From Caulobacteraceae bacterium (GTDB lineage Bacteria; Pseudomonadota; Alphaproteobacteria; Caulobacterales; Caulobacteraceae), in assembly GCA_947475465.1 (NCBI GenBank), contig CANJLK010000014.1, positions 1 through 62,895 on the forward strand: DNA of 62,895 bases. The letters run 5' to 3'. The notes beneath the pieces are model-generated. The model made no database searches. It was not told where the DNA came from and was given only the letters and a program-made list of their open reading frames with translations. Below are positions 16,664-26,005 of the stretch, piece after piece (within the stretch, counting starts at the first letter, position 1; the number at the start of each line of letters is the position of its first letter). Both the position numbers and the translations under genes were made by a program.

Positions 16664-18610
16664 ATGCCTGCCGCCACCGCCAAGAAGCTCGCTGAAACCT
16701 TTGAGAATGAAGAGTCGGGGATCGATCCCGCCTTCGCCGCCGCCGCCGCCGCCAAGTCCGGCGTGGCGGTGATGATGATCAACCGCGACCTCGAGATCAC
16801 CTATGTGAACGAGTCCACGCGCCAGCTGCTCGACGAGCATGCCGAGCTCTTCCAGAAGACGTTTCCACGCATGGACTTCGGCAACCTGATGGGCGTGTGC
16901 ATCGACGGCCTGCACAAGAACCCGCAACACCAGCGGATGCTGCTGGCCACGCCCCGCGAGAGGCCGCACACCGCCGAGATCAGTATCGGTGACCTGCGGT
17001 TCTCGCTGCGCATCAACTCGGTGATCGACGCCGCCGGCGACTATGTCGGCAATGTCCTGGAGTGGGATAACGTCACCGACGCGCGCCAGCATGAGGGCAT
17101 GCTGGCGGCCATCGACAAGGCCCAGGCCGAGATCGAATTCTCGATGACCGGCGAGGTCCTCGGCGCCAACGAGAACTTCCTGCGGGCCATGGACTACCGC
17201 ATCGACGACATCGTCGGGCGCCACCACAGCATGTTCGTCGACCCCTCCGAGGTGCATTCTGCGCAGTACCGTCAGTTCTGGGACAAGCTCGGCCGGGGCG
17301 AATACGACGCCGGGGAATACAAGCGCATTGGCCGCGGCGGGCGCGAAGTCTGGATCATGGCCAGCTACAACCCGATCCTCGACCGGGCCGGCAAGCCGTT
17401 CAAGGTGGTCAAGTTCGCCACCGACATCACCGAACAGAAGCTGCAGACGGTGGACTACGAAGGCCAGCTGGCGGCGATCAGCAAGTCGCAGGCGGTCATC
17501 GAATTCGACCTCGACGGCAAGATCCTCACCGCCAACCCCAACTTCCTGAACGCGCTCGGCTACACGCTGGACGAGATCCGCGGCCAGCACCACGGCATGT
17601 TCATCGATCCAGCCTACCGTCAGAGCGCGGAGTACCAGATGTTCTGGGCCAAGCTCGGCCGGGGCGAATTCGACGCCGGCCAGTACAAGCGCATCGGCAA
17701 GGGTGGCAAGGAGGTCTGGATCCAGGCCAGCTACAACCCGATCCTCGATCTGAACGGCAAGGTCTTCAAGGTCGTGAAGTACGCCACAGACGTCTCGGCC
17801 CAGCGCAAGGTCGCCGAGCGCGTGCAGGAGATCTCCGGCATCGTCGCTTCCGCCGCCTCCGAGATGCGCGCCACGGCCGAGGCCATGGCTCGCACCGCCG
17901 AGCAGGCGACCAACCAGGCCGCCTCGGTCGCCTCCGCCGCGCAGCTGGCCTCGACCAATGTCCAGACGGTGGCCGCCGCCGGCGAGGAACTTTCCGCCTC
18001 GATCAGCGAGATCGCCCGCCAGGTGACTCAGTCGACCACCATCACTCAGCAGGCGGTGGCCGAGACCGACCGGACCAGCACCTCCATCCAGACGTTGGCG
18101 GAGGCGGCCCAGAAGATCGGCAATGTCGTCACCCTGATCAACAACATCGCCGGCCAGACCAAGCTCCTGGCGCTCAATGCGACCATCGAGGCCGCCAGGG
18201 CCGGCGACGCGGGCAAGGGCTTCGCGGTCGTGGCGTCTGAGGTGAAGAGCCTGTCAGACCAGACCGCCAAGGCGACCCACGAGATCTCCTCCCAGGTCTC
18301 GGCGATGCAGACGGCGACGGCGACCTCGGTCACCGCCATCCAAGGGATCGCCGACACCATCCGCAAGGTTGCCGACATCGCCTCGGCCATCGCCAGCGCG
18401 GTCGAGGAACAGTCGGCCGCCACCGCGGAAATCTCGTCGAACGTCGTGGAGGCGGCCACCAGCACCGAGGAGGTCTCGATGAACATCCGGGGCGTCAACG
18501 AGGCGGTGAGCCAGACCAGCGACGCCTCGGCCGAACTGCTCAACGCGTCCGGCGAACTGGCCGTCCAGGCCGAGGCGCTGAGCGCGGAGATGGAGACGTT
18601 CCTGCGCTAG
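16664..18610 (+). CDS. Soluble triple-PAS methyl-accepting chemotaxis protein
   Basis: This 648-residue receptor has no signal peptide or transmembrane helix, so it should be cytoplasmic. PAS-like domains lie at about 30-140 (divergent), 145-262 and 268-383. The second and third are near duplicates, both with a YKRIG(R/K)GG(R/K)EVW strand and SYNPILD turn, followed by KVVK(F/Y)ATD. The C-terminal half is the coiled-coil signalling domain, with hairpin tip [17 protein letters not shown] (about 498-514). PAS domains of this type often bind haem or flavin and report redox or oxygen, but no ligand can be assigned here. It follows cheW by 91 nt with its own AGGAG site. No C-terminal NWETF-type CheR tether is present. 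Confidence 0.94.
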   Translation: MPAATAKKLAETFENEESGIDPAFAAAAAAKSGVAVMMINRDLEITYVNESTRQLLDEHAELFQKTFPRMDFGNLMGVCIDGLHKNPQHQRMLLATPRERPHTAEISIGDLRFSLRINSVIDAAGDYVGNVLEWDNVTDARQHEGMLAAIDKAQAEIEFSMTGEVLGANENFLRAMDYRIDDIVGRHHSMFVDPSEVHSAQYRQFWDKLGRGEYDAGEYKRIGRGGREVWIMASYNPILDRAGKPFKVVKFATDITEQKLQTVDYEGQLAAISKSQAVIEFDLDGKILTANPNFLNALGYTLDEIRGQHHGMFIDPAYRQSAEYQMFWAKLGRGEFDAGQYKRIGKGGKEVWIQASYNPILDLNGKVFKVVKYATDVSAQRKVAERVQEISGIVASAASEMRATAEAMARTAEQATNQAASVASAAQLASTNVQTVAAAGEELSASISEIARQVTQSTTITQQAVAETDRTSTSIQTLAEAAQKIGNVVTLINNIAGQTKLLALNATIEAARAGDAGKGFAVVASEVKSLSDQTAKATHEISSQVSAMQTATATSVTAIQGIADTIRKVADIASAIASAVEEQSAATAEISSNVVEAATSTEEVSMNIRGVNEAVSQTSDASAELLNASGELAVQAEALSAEMETFLR

Positions 18611-18616
18611 GCCGTC

Positions 18617-18646
18617 CCCGCGTCGGCGCGATCGCGCCGGCGCGGG
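18617..18646 (+). terminator. Probable terminator hairpin after the receptor gene
   Basis: A GC-rich, almost perfectly self-complementary 30-base element begins 6 nt after the receptor stop. CCCGCG pairs with CGCGGG and CGGCGCG with CGCGCCG, with one T-G wobble, and CTTTC follows. The short T-tract makes it a moderate intrinsic terminator. It would end the cheA-cheW-receptor transcript before the hybrid kinase gene. Confidence 0.55.
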
Positions 18647-18675
18647 CTTTCACGTCACCTGCCGCGAGTATCGCC

Positions 18676-20376
18676 ATGACGACCAGCCCGCAACTCTGCT
18701 CCGTGAACGAGGCCGGCGAGGCTCAGAGACTTGCCATGCTCCGCGCCCTCGGCCTGCTGGACACGCCCTCCGAGCGGGCTTTCGACGCTATTGTCGCCCT
18801 GGCGCGCGCCACGCTGCACACGCCGATCGCCCTGGTCTCGCTGGTCGATGAGCGCCGGCAATGGTTCAAGGCGAAGCTTGGCCTAGAAGTTTCGGAAACG
18901 CCCCGTAGTTTCGCCTTCTGCGCAACGGCCGTCGCGCAAGCGGGCGTGCTTTGGGTCGCTGACGCCCGGTGTGACGCTCGGTTCGAGCAAAACCCGCTCG
19001 TCGTCGGTCCTCCGGATATACGCTTCTACGCCGGCGCGCCGATCACGGTCCGCGGGCAGCGGATCGGCACGGTCTGCGCGATATCCGATGAGCCGCGCGC
19101 CTACGACGCCGGCCAGGCGCAGACGCTGGTCATGCTGGCCGGCCTGGCCGCTGACGAATGCGATCGCCGTCTCATCGTCCTGGAGATCGAAAGCGCGCGG
19201 CGTGAAGCGGCCGACGCCAGCCACGCCAAGAGCCAGTTCCTGGCCAATGTGAGCCACGAGCTGCGCACGCCCCTCAATGGCGTGATCGGCGTGGCCAGCG
19301 TGCTCGGCGCGACGGCGCTCGACGCCTCTCAGCGTGAGATGCTCGACATCATCGTCAGCTCCGGCGAGACCCTCCAGGTCCTGCTCGATGACATCCTGGA
19401 CATTTCCAAGATCGAGGCCGGGCGCGTCGAGCTGGAACTGCGCGCCTTTCGCCTCAGTGAAATCCTGCAGCAGTCCGTCAGCCTGTTCGGGGCCCGGGCC
19501 GCTGAAAAGGGGCTCTCGCTCAGCCTGGATTGCGACACCCAGGCCAAATACCTCGGGGACGGTCCGCGAATCCGTCAGATCGTCAGCAACCTGGTGTCCA
19601 ACGCCATCAAGTTCACCGACCGCGGGACGGTGTCCGTCCGGGTCAGGCACAAGGCCGGCGCAGAGGGCGACCGGCTGCGGATCGAGGTCGAGGACACAGG
19701 TCCTGGCTTCACGGTCGCTGCGCAGGGCCGGCTCTTCGAGCGCTTCGAACAGGGCGACGGGTCAACGACCCGCCGGCACGGCGGCACCGGGCTGGGCCTG
19801 CCCATCGCGCGCGCGCTGGCCGAGCTGATGGGGGGAACGCTGGTCGCGGCCTCGGCGCCGGGTCACGGCGCCACCTTCACCTTCAGCCTCGATCTGCAGC
19901 ACGCCAAGCCCGGCGTTCCCGATGAGGTGCGCGAACCCCGGTTCGAGCCGCCCGCCCTGCCGGCCCTGCGGGTTCTGGTGGCCGACGACAACGCCACCAA
20001 CCGCCGCGTGGTTGAGCTGATCCTGGCGTCGGCGGGGGTGACGGTGACCTGCGTCGGGTCCGGGACCGAGGCGGTCGCGGCCTTCCAGGAAGGCGGCTGG
20101 GATTTCGTCTTCATGGACGTACAGATGCCGGGCATGGACGGGTTGGAGGCGATCCGCCGGATTCGCGCCCTCGAACGCCTTCACGCGGCGCGGCCGACGC
20201 CGATCTATACCCTCTCGGCCCACGCGATGACCGAGCACGTCAAGCGGGCGCTGGCGGCAGGCGCCGACAGCCACCTCACCAAGCCGGTGACCAGCCGGCA
20301 ACTGCTGACCGCGCTGGCGGAAGGTCTTGAGGTCGCCGAGGCGCTTCAGGACGCGGTTCCCCGCTCGGTTCACTGA
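18676..20376 (+). CDS. GAF-domain hybrid sensor histidine kinase
   Basis: The 566-residue product is a soluble hybrid kinase. An N-terminal GAF domain (about 20-165, LLDTPSERAFDAIVALA onwards) is followed by the HisKA domain with H194 (NVSHELRTPL). The HATPase domain carries NLVSNAIKF, DTGPGF and GGTGLGLPIA, and a C-terminal receiver carries D437/D438 and phospho-acceptor D481 (VFMDVQMPGMDG). The GAF type matches those in many bacterial kinases that sense small molecules or redox state, but the ligand is unknown. It lies inside the chemotaxis cluster, after the receptor and a hairpin terminator, and converges on cheR. It could feed into the che phosphorelay or simply be a neighbour; no dedicated output regulator follows it. 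Confidence 0.93.
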   Translation: MTTSPQLCSVNEAGEAQRLAMLRALGLLDTPSERAFDAIVALARATLHTPIALVSLVDERRQWFKAKLGLEVSETPRSFAFCATAVAQAGVLWVADARCDARFEQNPLVVGPPDIRFYAGAPITVRGQRIGTVCAISDEPRAYDAGQAQTLVMLAGLAADECDRRLIVLEIESARREAADASHAKSQFLANVSHELRTPLNGVIGVASVLGATALDASQREMLDIIVSSGETLQVLLDDILDISKIEAGRVELELRAFRLSEILQQSVSLFGARAAEKGLSLSLDCDTQAKYLGDGPRIRQIVSNLVSNAIKFTDRGTVSVRVRHKAGAEGDRLRIEVEDTGPGFTVAAQGRLFERFEQGDGSTTRRHGGTGLGLPIARALAELMGGTLVAASAPGHGATFTFSLDLQHAKPGVPDEVREPRFEPPALPALRVLVADDNATNRRVVELILASAGVTVTCVGSGTEAVAAFQEGGWDFVFMDVQMPGMDGLEAIRRIRALERLHAARPTPIYTLSAHAMTEHVKRALAAGADSHLTKPVTSRQLLTALAEGLEVAEALQDAVPRSVH

Positions 20377-20438
20377 GCGCAGAACGAGGGCGGCGCGGGC
20401 CGAACCTTGCCCCGCGCCCCGCAAGGGGATCGCCGGCC

Positions 20439-21275
20439 TCAGCCGGCGGCCAGCCGCCGTTCCTGGCTGGTCTTGCGATAGAGGCCGCGGGCGCCGGGAC
20501 TGGCCTCCAGGGCCTCGGTCAGGCCCATGATCGTCTCTGCGCTGCCCAGGAACAGGGACCCGTCGTCCGAAAGGGCCTTCGCGAGATCGTCGAGCACCAG
20601 TCGCTTACGGTCGGCATTGAAGTAGATCAGCACGTTGCGGCACAGGATGATGTCGAAGGCTCCCAGGCCCGCGACGCCCTTGAGCAGATTGTGCGAACGG
20701 TAGGTGATCATCCGGGCCAGCTGTTCGTCCGCGCGCCAGGTCTCGCCGTCGCGCTGGAACCACCTTTGCAGGCGCTCGGGTGACAGGCCCCGCCGCACCT
20801 CGAAGTCGCTGTAGAGGCCGGCCCTGGCCTTGGCGAGGATCGGTTCGGAGAAGTCGGTGGCGAGGATCTCCACGTCACGCACGGCGTTGGCCCCGGCGGT
20901 CTCGTGCACGGCGATCGCCATGGAGAGCGGTTCCTGGCCGCTGGAGCAGGCGGCGCACCAAATCCGGAGCTTGCGCGCCGGTCCGCTTCGCTTGAGCAGG
21001 GCCGGCAGCAGGCTGTTCTTGATCAGCTCGAACGGCGCGCCGTCGCGGAAGAACGAGGACTCGTGGGTCGCCAGGGCGTCCACGCATTTCTGGATCAGCT
21101 CGGGCCGGGGCGCCGAGCGGATGCGGGCCAGAAGGGCGGCGGTGTCGGCCAGGCCCTCGGCGCGGACGATGTTCTCCAGCCGCCCCTTGAGCAGATAGGC
21201 CTTCTCCGGGCCGAGCACGAGGCCGGAGCGCTCGGCGACCAGGCGGCAGAAGTGGTCGAAGTCAGGACCGATCAT
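20439..21275 (-). CDS. cheR: Chemotaxis receptor methyltransferase CheR
   Basis: CheR adds methyl groups to receptor glutamates using S-adenosylmethionine. The 278-residue protein has the helical N-terminal domain, then the Rossmann domain with the SAM loop IWCAACSSGQEP and the characteristic ILCRNVLIYF motif. No tetratricopeptide tail is present, so it is the compact form. It overlaps cheB by 4 nt (ATGA at 21275-21272) and is the second gene of the cheB-cheR operon. The neighbouring soluble receptor is the likely substrate. Confidence 0.96.
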   Translation of the reverse strand: MIGPDFDHFCRLVAERSGLVLGPEKAYLLKGRLENIVRAEGLADTAALLARIRSAPRPELIQKCVDALATHESSFFRDGAPFELIKNSLLPALLKRSGPARKLRIWCAACSSGQEPLSMAIAVHETAGANAVRDVEILATDFSEPILAKARAGLYSDFEVRRGLSPERLQRWFQRDGETWRADEQLARMITYRSHNLLKGVAGLGAFDIILCRNVLIYFNADRKRLVLDDLAKALSDDGSLFLGSAETIMGLTEALEASPGARGLYRKTSQERRLAAG

Positions 21276-22378
21276 GGCGCCACCGCCGCCGTCATGCGTC
21301 GCAGCCAGACGCCGATTTCATCCAAGGGAATGACCTTTTCGGCGCGTCCGGTCTCGGCCGCTGCGCCGGGCATGCCCCAGACTACGCTGCTGGCTTCGTC
21401 CTGAACCGCGAACCGTCCGCCGGCGTCGGCCAGGGCCACGCAGCCCTTCGCGCCGTCCGACCCCATGCCGGTGAGGATCACCGCCAGGACACCCGGGCCG
21501 TAGACCTTGGCCAGGCTGCGGAACATCGGATCCACGGCCGGGCGGCAGAAGCTCTCCGGCGGGTCCTGGTTGAGCCGGATCGTCGGACCCGTCCGTTCGC
21601 GCGCGACCGTCATGTGAAACCCGCCTGGCGCGATATAGCAGCGGCCGTCCACGACCGCCTCGCCGTCGACCCCTTCGCGGCAGGGCCGGTCCCCGGCCCG
21701 GGAGAGCTGTTCGGCCAGGAGGGCGGTGAAGGTGGCGGGCATGTGCTGGGTCAGGAAGATCGGCTGGGTCACCGCCCCCTTCAGCGCTTCGAAGACTTTC
21801 AGGAGCGCCGGCGGTCCGCCGGTCGAGGCGCCGATCGCCAGCACCGTCGGCAAGGTCCTGGGGCCGGACCGCTGGGGCGTGACGACGACCATCGGCGGCG
21901 CGGCCACAGGCGCGTGGGCGGCGCGGGCGGCGGACGGAGCCACGGCCTTCACCTTGGCGATCAGGTCGCGGGTGAAGGCGTCGGCCGAGCCCAGTCCGCC
22001 TTCCGGCTTGGTGATGTAGTCGACCGCCCCAAGCTGCAGGGCGCGCAGGCTGATCTCGGCGTTGCGGCGGGTGAGGGAGGAGACCATCACCACCTTCAGG
22101 CCGGGATGAGCCGCCAGCATCAGCGGCAGGGCCGTCAGACCGTCCATCACCGGCATCTCGATATCCAGCAGCACCACGTCGACCGGACGGCGCGCCAGTT
22201 CGGCCAGGGCCGCCTCGCCGTGCGGCGCGGATCCCACAACCTTGAGGGCCGGGTCGGCGTCGAGCTGGCGAGTGATCATCCCGCGGACGATGGCCGAGTC
22301 ATCCACGACCAGGACGCGGACCGCCCCCGAGGCCGCGGGCGGGGCCAAGGGCGCGTCGGCCGGGCTCAGCGCGCTCAT
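21272..22378 (-). CDS. cheB: Chemotaxis receptor methylesterase/deamidase CheB
   Basis: CheB removes receptor methyl groups when phosphorylated by CheA. Starting at ATG 22378, with GGAG six bases upstream, the 368-residue protein has a receiver domain (D26/D27, phospho-acceptor D72 in LDIEMPVMDG, K124). A linker of about 50 residues leads to the methylesterase domain, with catalytic S185 (GASTGGP), H212 (TQHMPATF) and the aspartate in TGMGSDGAKG. It leads the cheB-cheR operon, divergent from the XRE regulator gene. The longer in-frame start at 22408 cannot be excluded. Confidence 0.96.
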   Translation of the reverse strand: MSALSPADAPLAPPAASGAVRVLVVDDSAIVRGMITRQLDADPALKVVGSAPHGEAALAELARRPVDVVLLDIEMPVMDGLTALPLMLAAHPGLKVVMVSSLTRRNAEISLRALQLGAVDYITKPEGGLGSADAFTRDLIAKVKAVAPSAARAAHAPVAAPPMVVVTPQRSGPRTLPTVLAIGASTGGPPALLKVFEALKGAVTQPIFLTQHMPATFTALLAEQLSRAGDRPCREGVDGEAVVDGRCYIAPGGFHMTVARERTGPTIRLNQDPPESFCRPAVDPMFRSLAKVYGPGVLAVILTGMGSDGAKGCVALADAGGRFAVQDEASSVVWGMPGAAAETGRAEKVIPLDEIGVWLRRMTAAVAP

Positions 22379-22533
22379 GCCTGACTCCAGCGGCCAGCCG
22401 GCAGACATCCACCGCCAGGCGGTGGCGGCGTCCGGAGGCCCGGAGAAGCGCGGCTGGTCATCTCGACAATTCCTGGTCTAGGGAAAAATACGTAGGTCTA
22501 GAACCTGCAACGATCATCGATGATTATTGAGAA

Positions 22534-22552
22534 TGTCCGGTTAATACGGACA
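22534..22552. promoter_or_regulatory. Inverted repeat TGTCCG-N7-CGGACA
   Basis: A perfect 6-bp-arm inverted repeat separated by GTTAATA lies in the AT-rich gap between cheB and the XRE gene, about 35 bp from the second operator copy. It could be a separate regulator-binding site. No second copy was noticed in the cheY/cheA promoter region. Confidence 0.4.
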
Positions 22553-22584
22553 AGTGGTCTGGCAGTGTACGTAGTAGTACTATA

Positions 22585-22601
22585 TTACACCTCAAGTGTA
22601 T
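22585..22601. promoter_or_regulatory. Operator candidate, copy 2, beside the XRE regulator
   Basis: TTACACCTCAAGTGTAT matches the reverse complement of copy 1 (13008-13024) at 16 of 17 positions. It sits 63 bp before the preferred start of the XRE gene and about 205 bp upstream of cheB, in the divergent promoter region. Autoregulation by the XRE protein and co-regulation of the che operons is the simplest reading. Confidence 0.65.
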
Positions 22602-22664
22602 TTATGATCATTGTCCACTCGGCAAGTGTTGCGCCCTGGCATTGGGTCGGGCGCGAAGGCCGCC

Positions 22665-22955
22665 ATGGAGGCGCAGGTGGATTTTCGGTCGGCGGTCCTG
22701 TCCGGGGAACAAATTCGCGCCGGGCGGGCGATCCTTCGCCTGGACCAGGCCGCCCTCGCCAAGGGCGCGGGCGTCAGCCTGGAGACCATCAAGCGTCTGG
22801 AGGCGATGCGCGGGCCGGTCGAGGCCAATACGCGAACGGTGGCCGCCATCGCGGCGGCCTTCCAGCGGCTCGGCGTCGGCTTCGACAACCGCGAGAAGGC
22901 CGTGGGCGTGTGGATGTGCGAGACCGCCCCGCTCAGCCCGGACATGGCCGTCTAG
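22665..22955 (+). CDS. Small XRE-family helix-turn-helix regulator
   Basis: Starting at ATG 22665 (GAAGG six bases upstream), the 96-residue protein is essentially one XRE-type DNA-binding domain: SGEQIRAGRAILRLDQAALA, the recognition helix region GVSLETIKRLEA, then helices 4 and 5 (VAAIAAAFQRLGVGFD). There is no obvious ligand domain. An in-frame TTG at 22611 would add 18 residues but lacks a ribosome site and would crowd the operator. It is divergent from cheB, and the inverted repeat at 22585-22601 lies just upstream, so it probably represses its own promoter and may be the local regulator of the chemotaxis cluster. Confidence 0.88.
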   Translation: MEAQVDFRSAVLSGEQIRAGRAILRLDQAALAKGAGVSLETIKRLEAMRGPVEANTRTVAAIAAAFQRLGVGFDNREKAVGVWMCETAPLSPDMAV

Positions 22956-22964
22956 GCGGCGGGC

Positions 22965-23004
22965 CGCGGCCGCCGGGCCGCGCGCTGACGCGGCGGCGGC
23001 CGCG
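22965..23004 (+). terminator. Strong GC hairpin between converging genes
   Basis: CGCGGCCG-CCGG-GCCGCG pairs with CGCGGC-GG-CGGCCGCG around a 6-nt loop, giving about 14 base pairs with a small bulge. It lies between the XRE gene (plus) and the small membrane protein gene (minus). It lacks a T-tract, so it is better described as a transcription-attenuating hairpin than a textbook intrinsic terminator. Confidence 0.4.
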
Positions 23005-23014
23005 AGCCTGGGTC

Positions 23015-23113
23015 TCAGACGGCAAAAGCCGCGGCCGCCAGGGCGGCGACCCCCAAGACCGTGAAGCCCAGGACCAGCATGACTTTCAGGGTGCTAGTGA
23101 GGGCGCTTGCCAC
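23015..23113 (-). CDS. 32-residue predicted membrane protein
   Basis: A GTG start at 23113 follows GGAGG at ideal spacing (minus strand, 23126-23117 region) and encodes a 32-residue peptide beginning MASALTSTLKVMLV. The remainder is a single hydrophobic segment ending AAAFAV, long enough to span the membrane once. The start lies inside the last codons of the upstream gene (20-nt overlap), so translation is probably coupled. No family is recognisable at this length. The good ribosome site, clean hydrophobic profile and coupling are the grounds for calling it a gene; expression is unproven. Confidence 0.55.
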   Translation of the reverse strand: MASALTSTLKVMLVLGFTVLGVAALAAAAFAV

Positions 23114-23414
23114 AGGCGGCCTCCATCGCGTCGAGGCGTTTCAGGGCTGCGAGAACCTCTGCCAGGGGTACAGGCTCGGCCGTGCCCAAGAGCCATCGCA
23201 GGCGCGGTTCGTCGCGGACCGCAGAAGCGTCCGAGGCCCACGACGACAGGATCTCGCGGCGGTCCCGAAGGCTAAGGTGGGGATCCTTCACGACGTCGTC
23301 GGGGCTCTGAAAACCGACAGCGGGCCGAACGCCCCGCTCAAGCGCGCTCCGAAGCGTCAGGGGCGGCTCGGCGCCGCACCGGTTGAAGACCTGTTCAGAC
23401 GTTGCAAGCCGCAT
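23094..23414 (-). CDS. Conserved alphaproteobacterial hypothetical protein
   Basis: The 106-residue product starts at ATG 23414 behind GGAG. It carries the signature of a widespread small alphaproteobacterial family: FQSPDDVVKDPHLSLRDRRE followed by ILSSWASDASAVRDEP and a C-terminal helix PLAEVLAALKRLD. The function of the family is unknown; the protein looks soluble and helical. A much longer minus-strand frame running to 25064 is antisense to the acyl-CoA synthetase and is not used. Its 3' end overlaps the small membrane-protein gene, suggesting a two-gene unit. Confidence 0.85.
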   Translation of the reverse strand: MRLATSEQVFNRCGAEPPLTLRSALERGVRPAVGFQSPDDVVKDPHLSLRDRREILSSWASDASAVRDEPRLRWLLGTAEPVPLAEVLAALKRLDAMEAACGKRPH

Positions 23415-23612
23415 TGTCTCTGCTCCTGTGTCGTCATTCCTTTCCCGAGCGCCGCGAACAGCCGCTGGCGCGGGCAAGAAGGTAGAAACCCCGACGCCGC
23501 TTTCAAGCTTCCCATGCGGGAAATCCGCAATAAGACATGTCCTCCAATAAGGGCCGCGACAGCTCTGCCCGGCTGGGCGGTTCCGTCGGTGGGCGATGTC
23601 GGGGAGAAGACC

Positions 23613-25229
<1,617 letters not shown>

Positions 25230-25250
25230 GCCCTCCCCAGGGGTGCGGCC

Positions 25251-25964
25251 TCAGCTTCGTCCGTGCACCGGGGTGGTCGGATAGGCCAGCTGCTCGCGGG
25301 CCCGCCACTCGTCGGTGACGTAGTTGACGATCAGCGACTTGCGCACGCCGTTCAGCGCGCGGGGCTCGAAGCCGTGCCAGGTGTTGTCGCCGGGCACGAA
25401 GACCAGGGCGCCGCCCGGCACGAAGGGCGCGCGGTGCGACCAGGTCTCGGCGTTTTCGTAGATGTCGGTGCCCCACTCTTCATGGTCGGCGGGACCCAGG
25501 TAGTAGAGCAGGGTGAACTTCTTGACGCCCAGGTCGGTGTGCGGCTGGAGCCAGAAGCCCTCGGTGTCCTGGGCATATTCCAGCCGCAGGCAGCAGCCGT
25601 CGAGCCTGGCGCCGGTGGCCTGTTCGATCAGCGCCACCGTCTCGTCCGACTGGAACGCCGCCGCGACGCTGGCGCAGACCGGATAGGTTTCGATCGCCTC
25701 GGCATCGAGATAGCGGCGGGTGTTGTTGTGCAATTCACGCGAACCGGACTGGCCATGCAGGGCCGGAGCCTCGAAGGGCAGGTCGATGAGCGCCTGAGCG
25801 ACCTGGGTCGGCAGCAGATCGTCGAGTATCCAATGGCGATAAGGGCTGTTATCGGCCTGTGCGCGTCCGAAGCTTTCGGCTATGGCCGCCTCGCACCGGC
25901 GGCGGTCGCTGTCAGCGCTTGCGGACGGGGTCGCTTCAGGCGACGGCATGACACTTGTAGGCAT
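25251..25964 (-). CDS. 2-oxoglutarate/Fe(II)-dependent oxygenase
   Basis: A 237-residue protein with the double-stranded beta-helix motifs of Fe(II)/2OG oxygenases: HTD in LQPHTDLGVKKFTLLYYL, the distal histidine in GDNTWHGFEPR, and the 2OG-binding arginine in VRKSLIVNYV. About 35 low-complexity residues precede the domain, so the start could be the second ATG (25949) rather than 25964. It is divergent from the TonB receptor gene, with their 5' ends only about 40 bp apart. Fe/2OG oxygenases beside outer-membrane receptors are common in proteobacteria (PiuC-like arrangements), but this one is not a close PiuC relative by length or motif spacing. Confidence 0.85.
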   Translation of the reverse strand: MPTSVMPSPEATPSASADSDRRRCEAAIAESFGRAQADNSPYRHWILDDLLPTQVAQALIDLPFEAPALHGQSGSRELHNNTRRYLDAEAIETYPVCASVAAAFQSDETVALIEQATGARLDGCCLRLEYAQDTEGFWLQPHTDLGVKKFTLLYYLGPADHEEWGTDIYENAETWSHRAPFVPGGALVFVPGDNTWHGFEPRALNGVRKSLIVNYVTDEWRAREQLAYPTTPVHGRS

Positions 25965-26005
25965 TGGTCGGGTGGCCTCGGCCGCAGGGAGACTCTATCA
26001 CTTCG

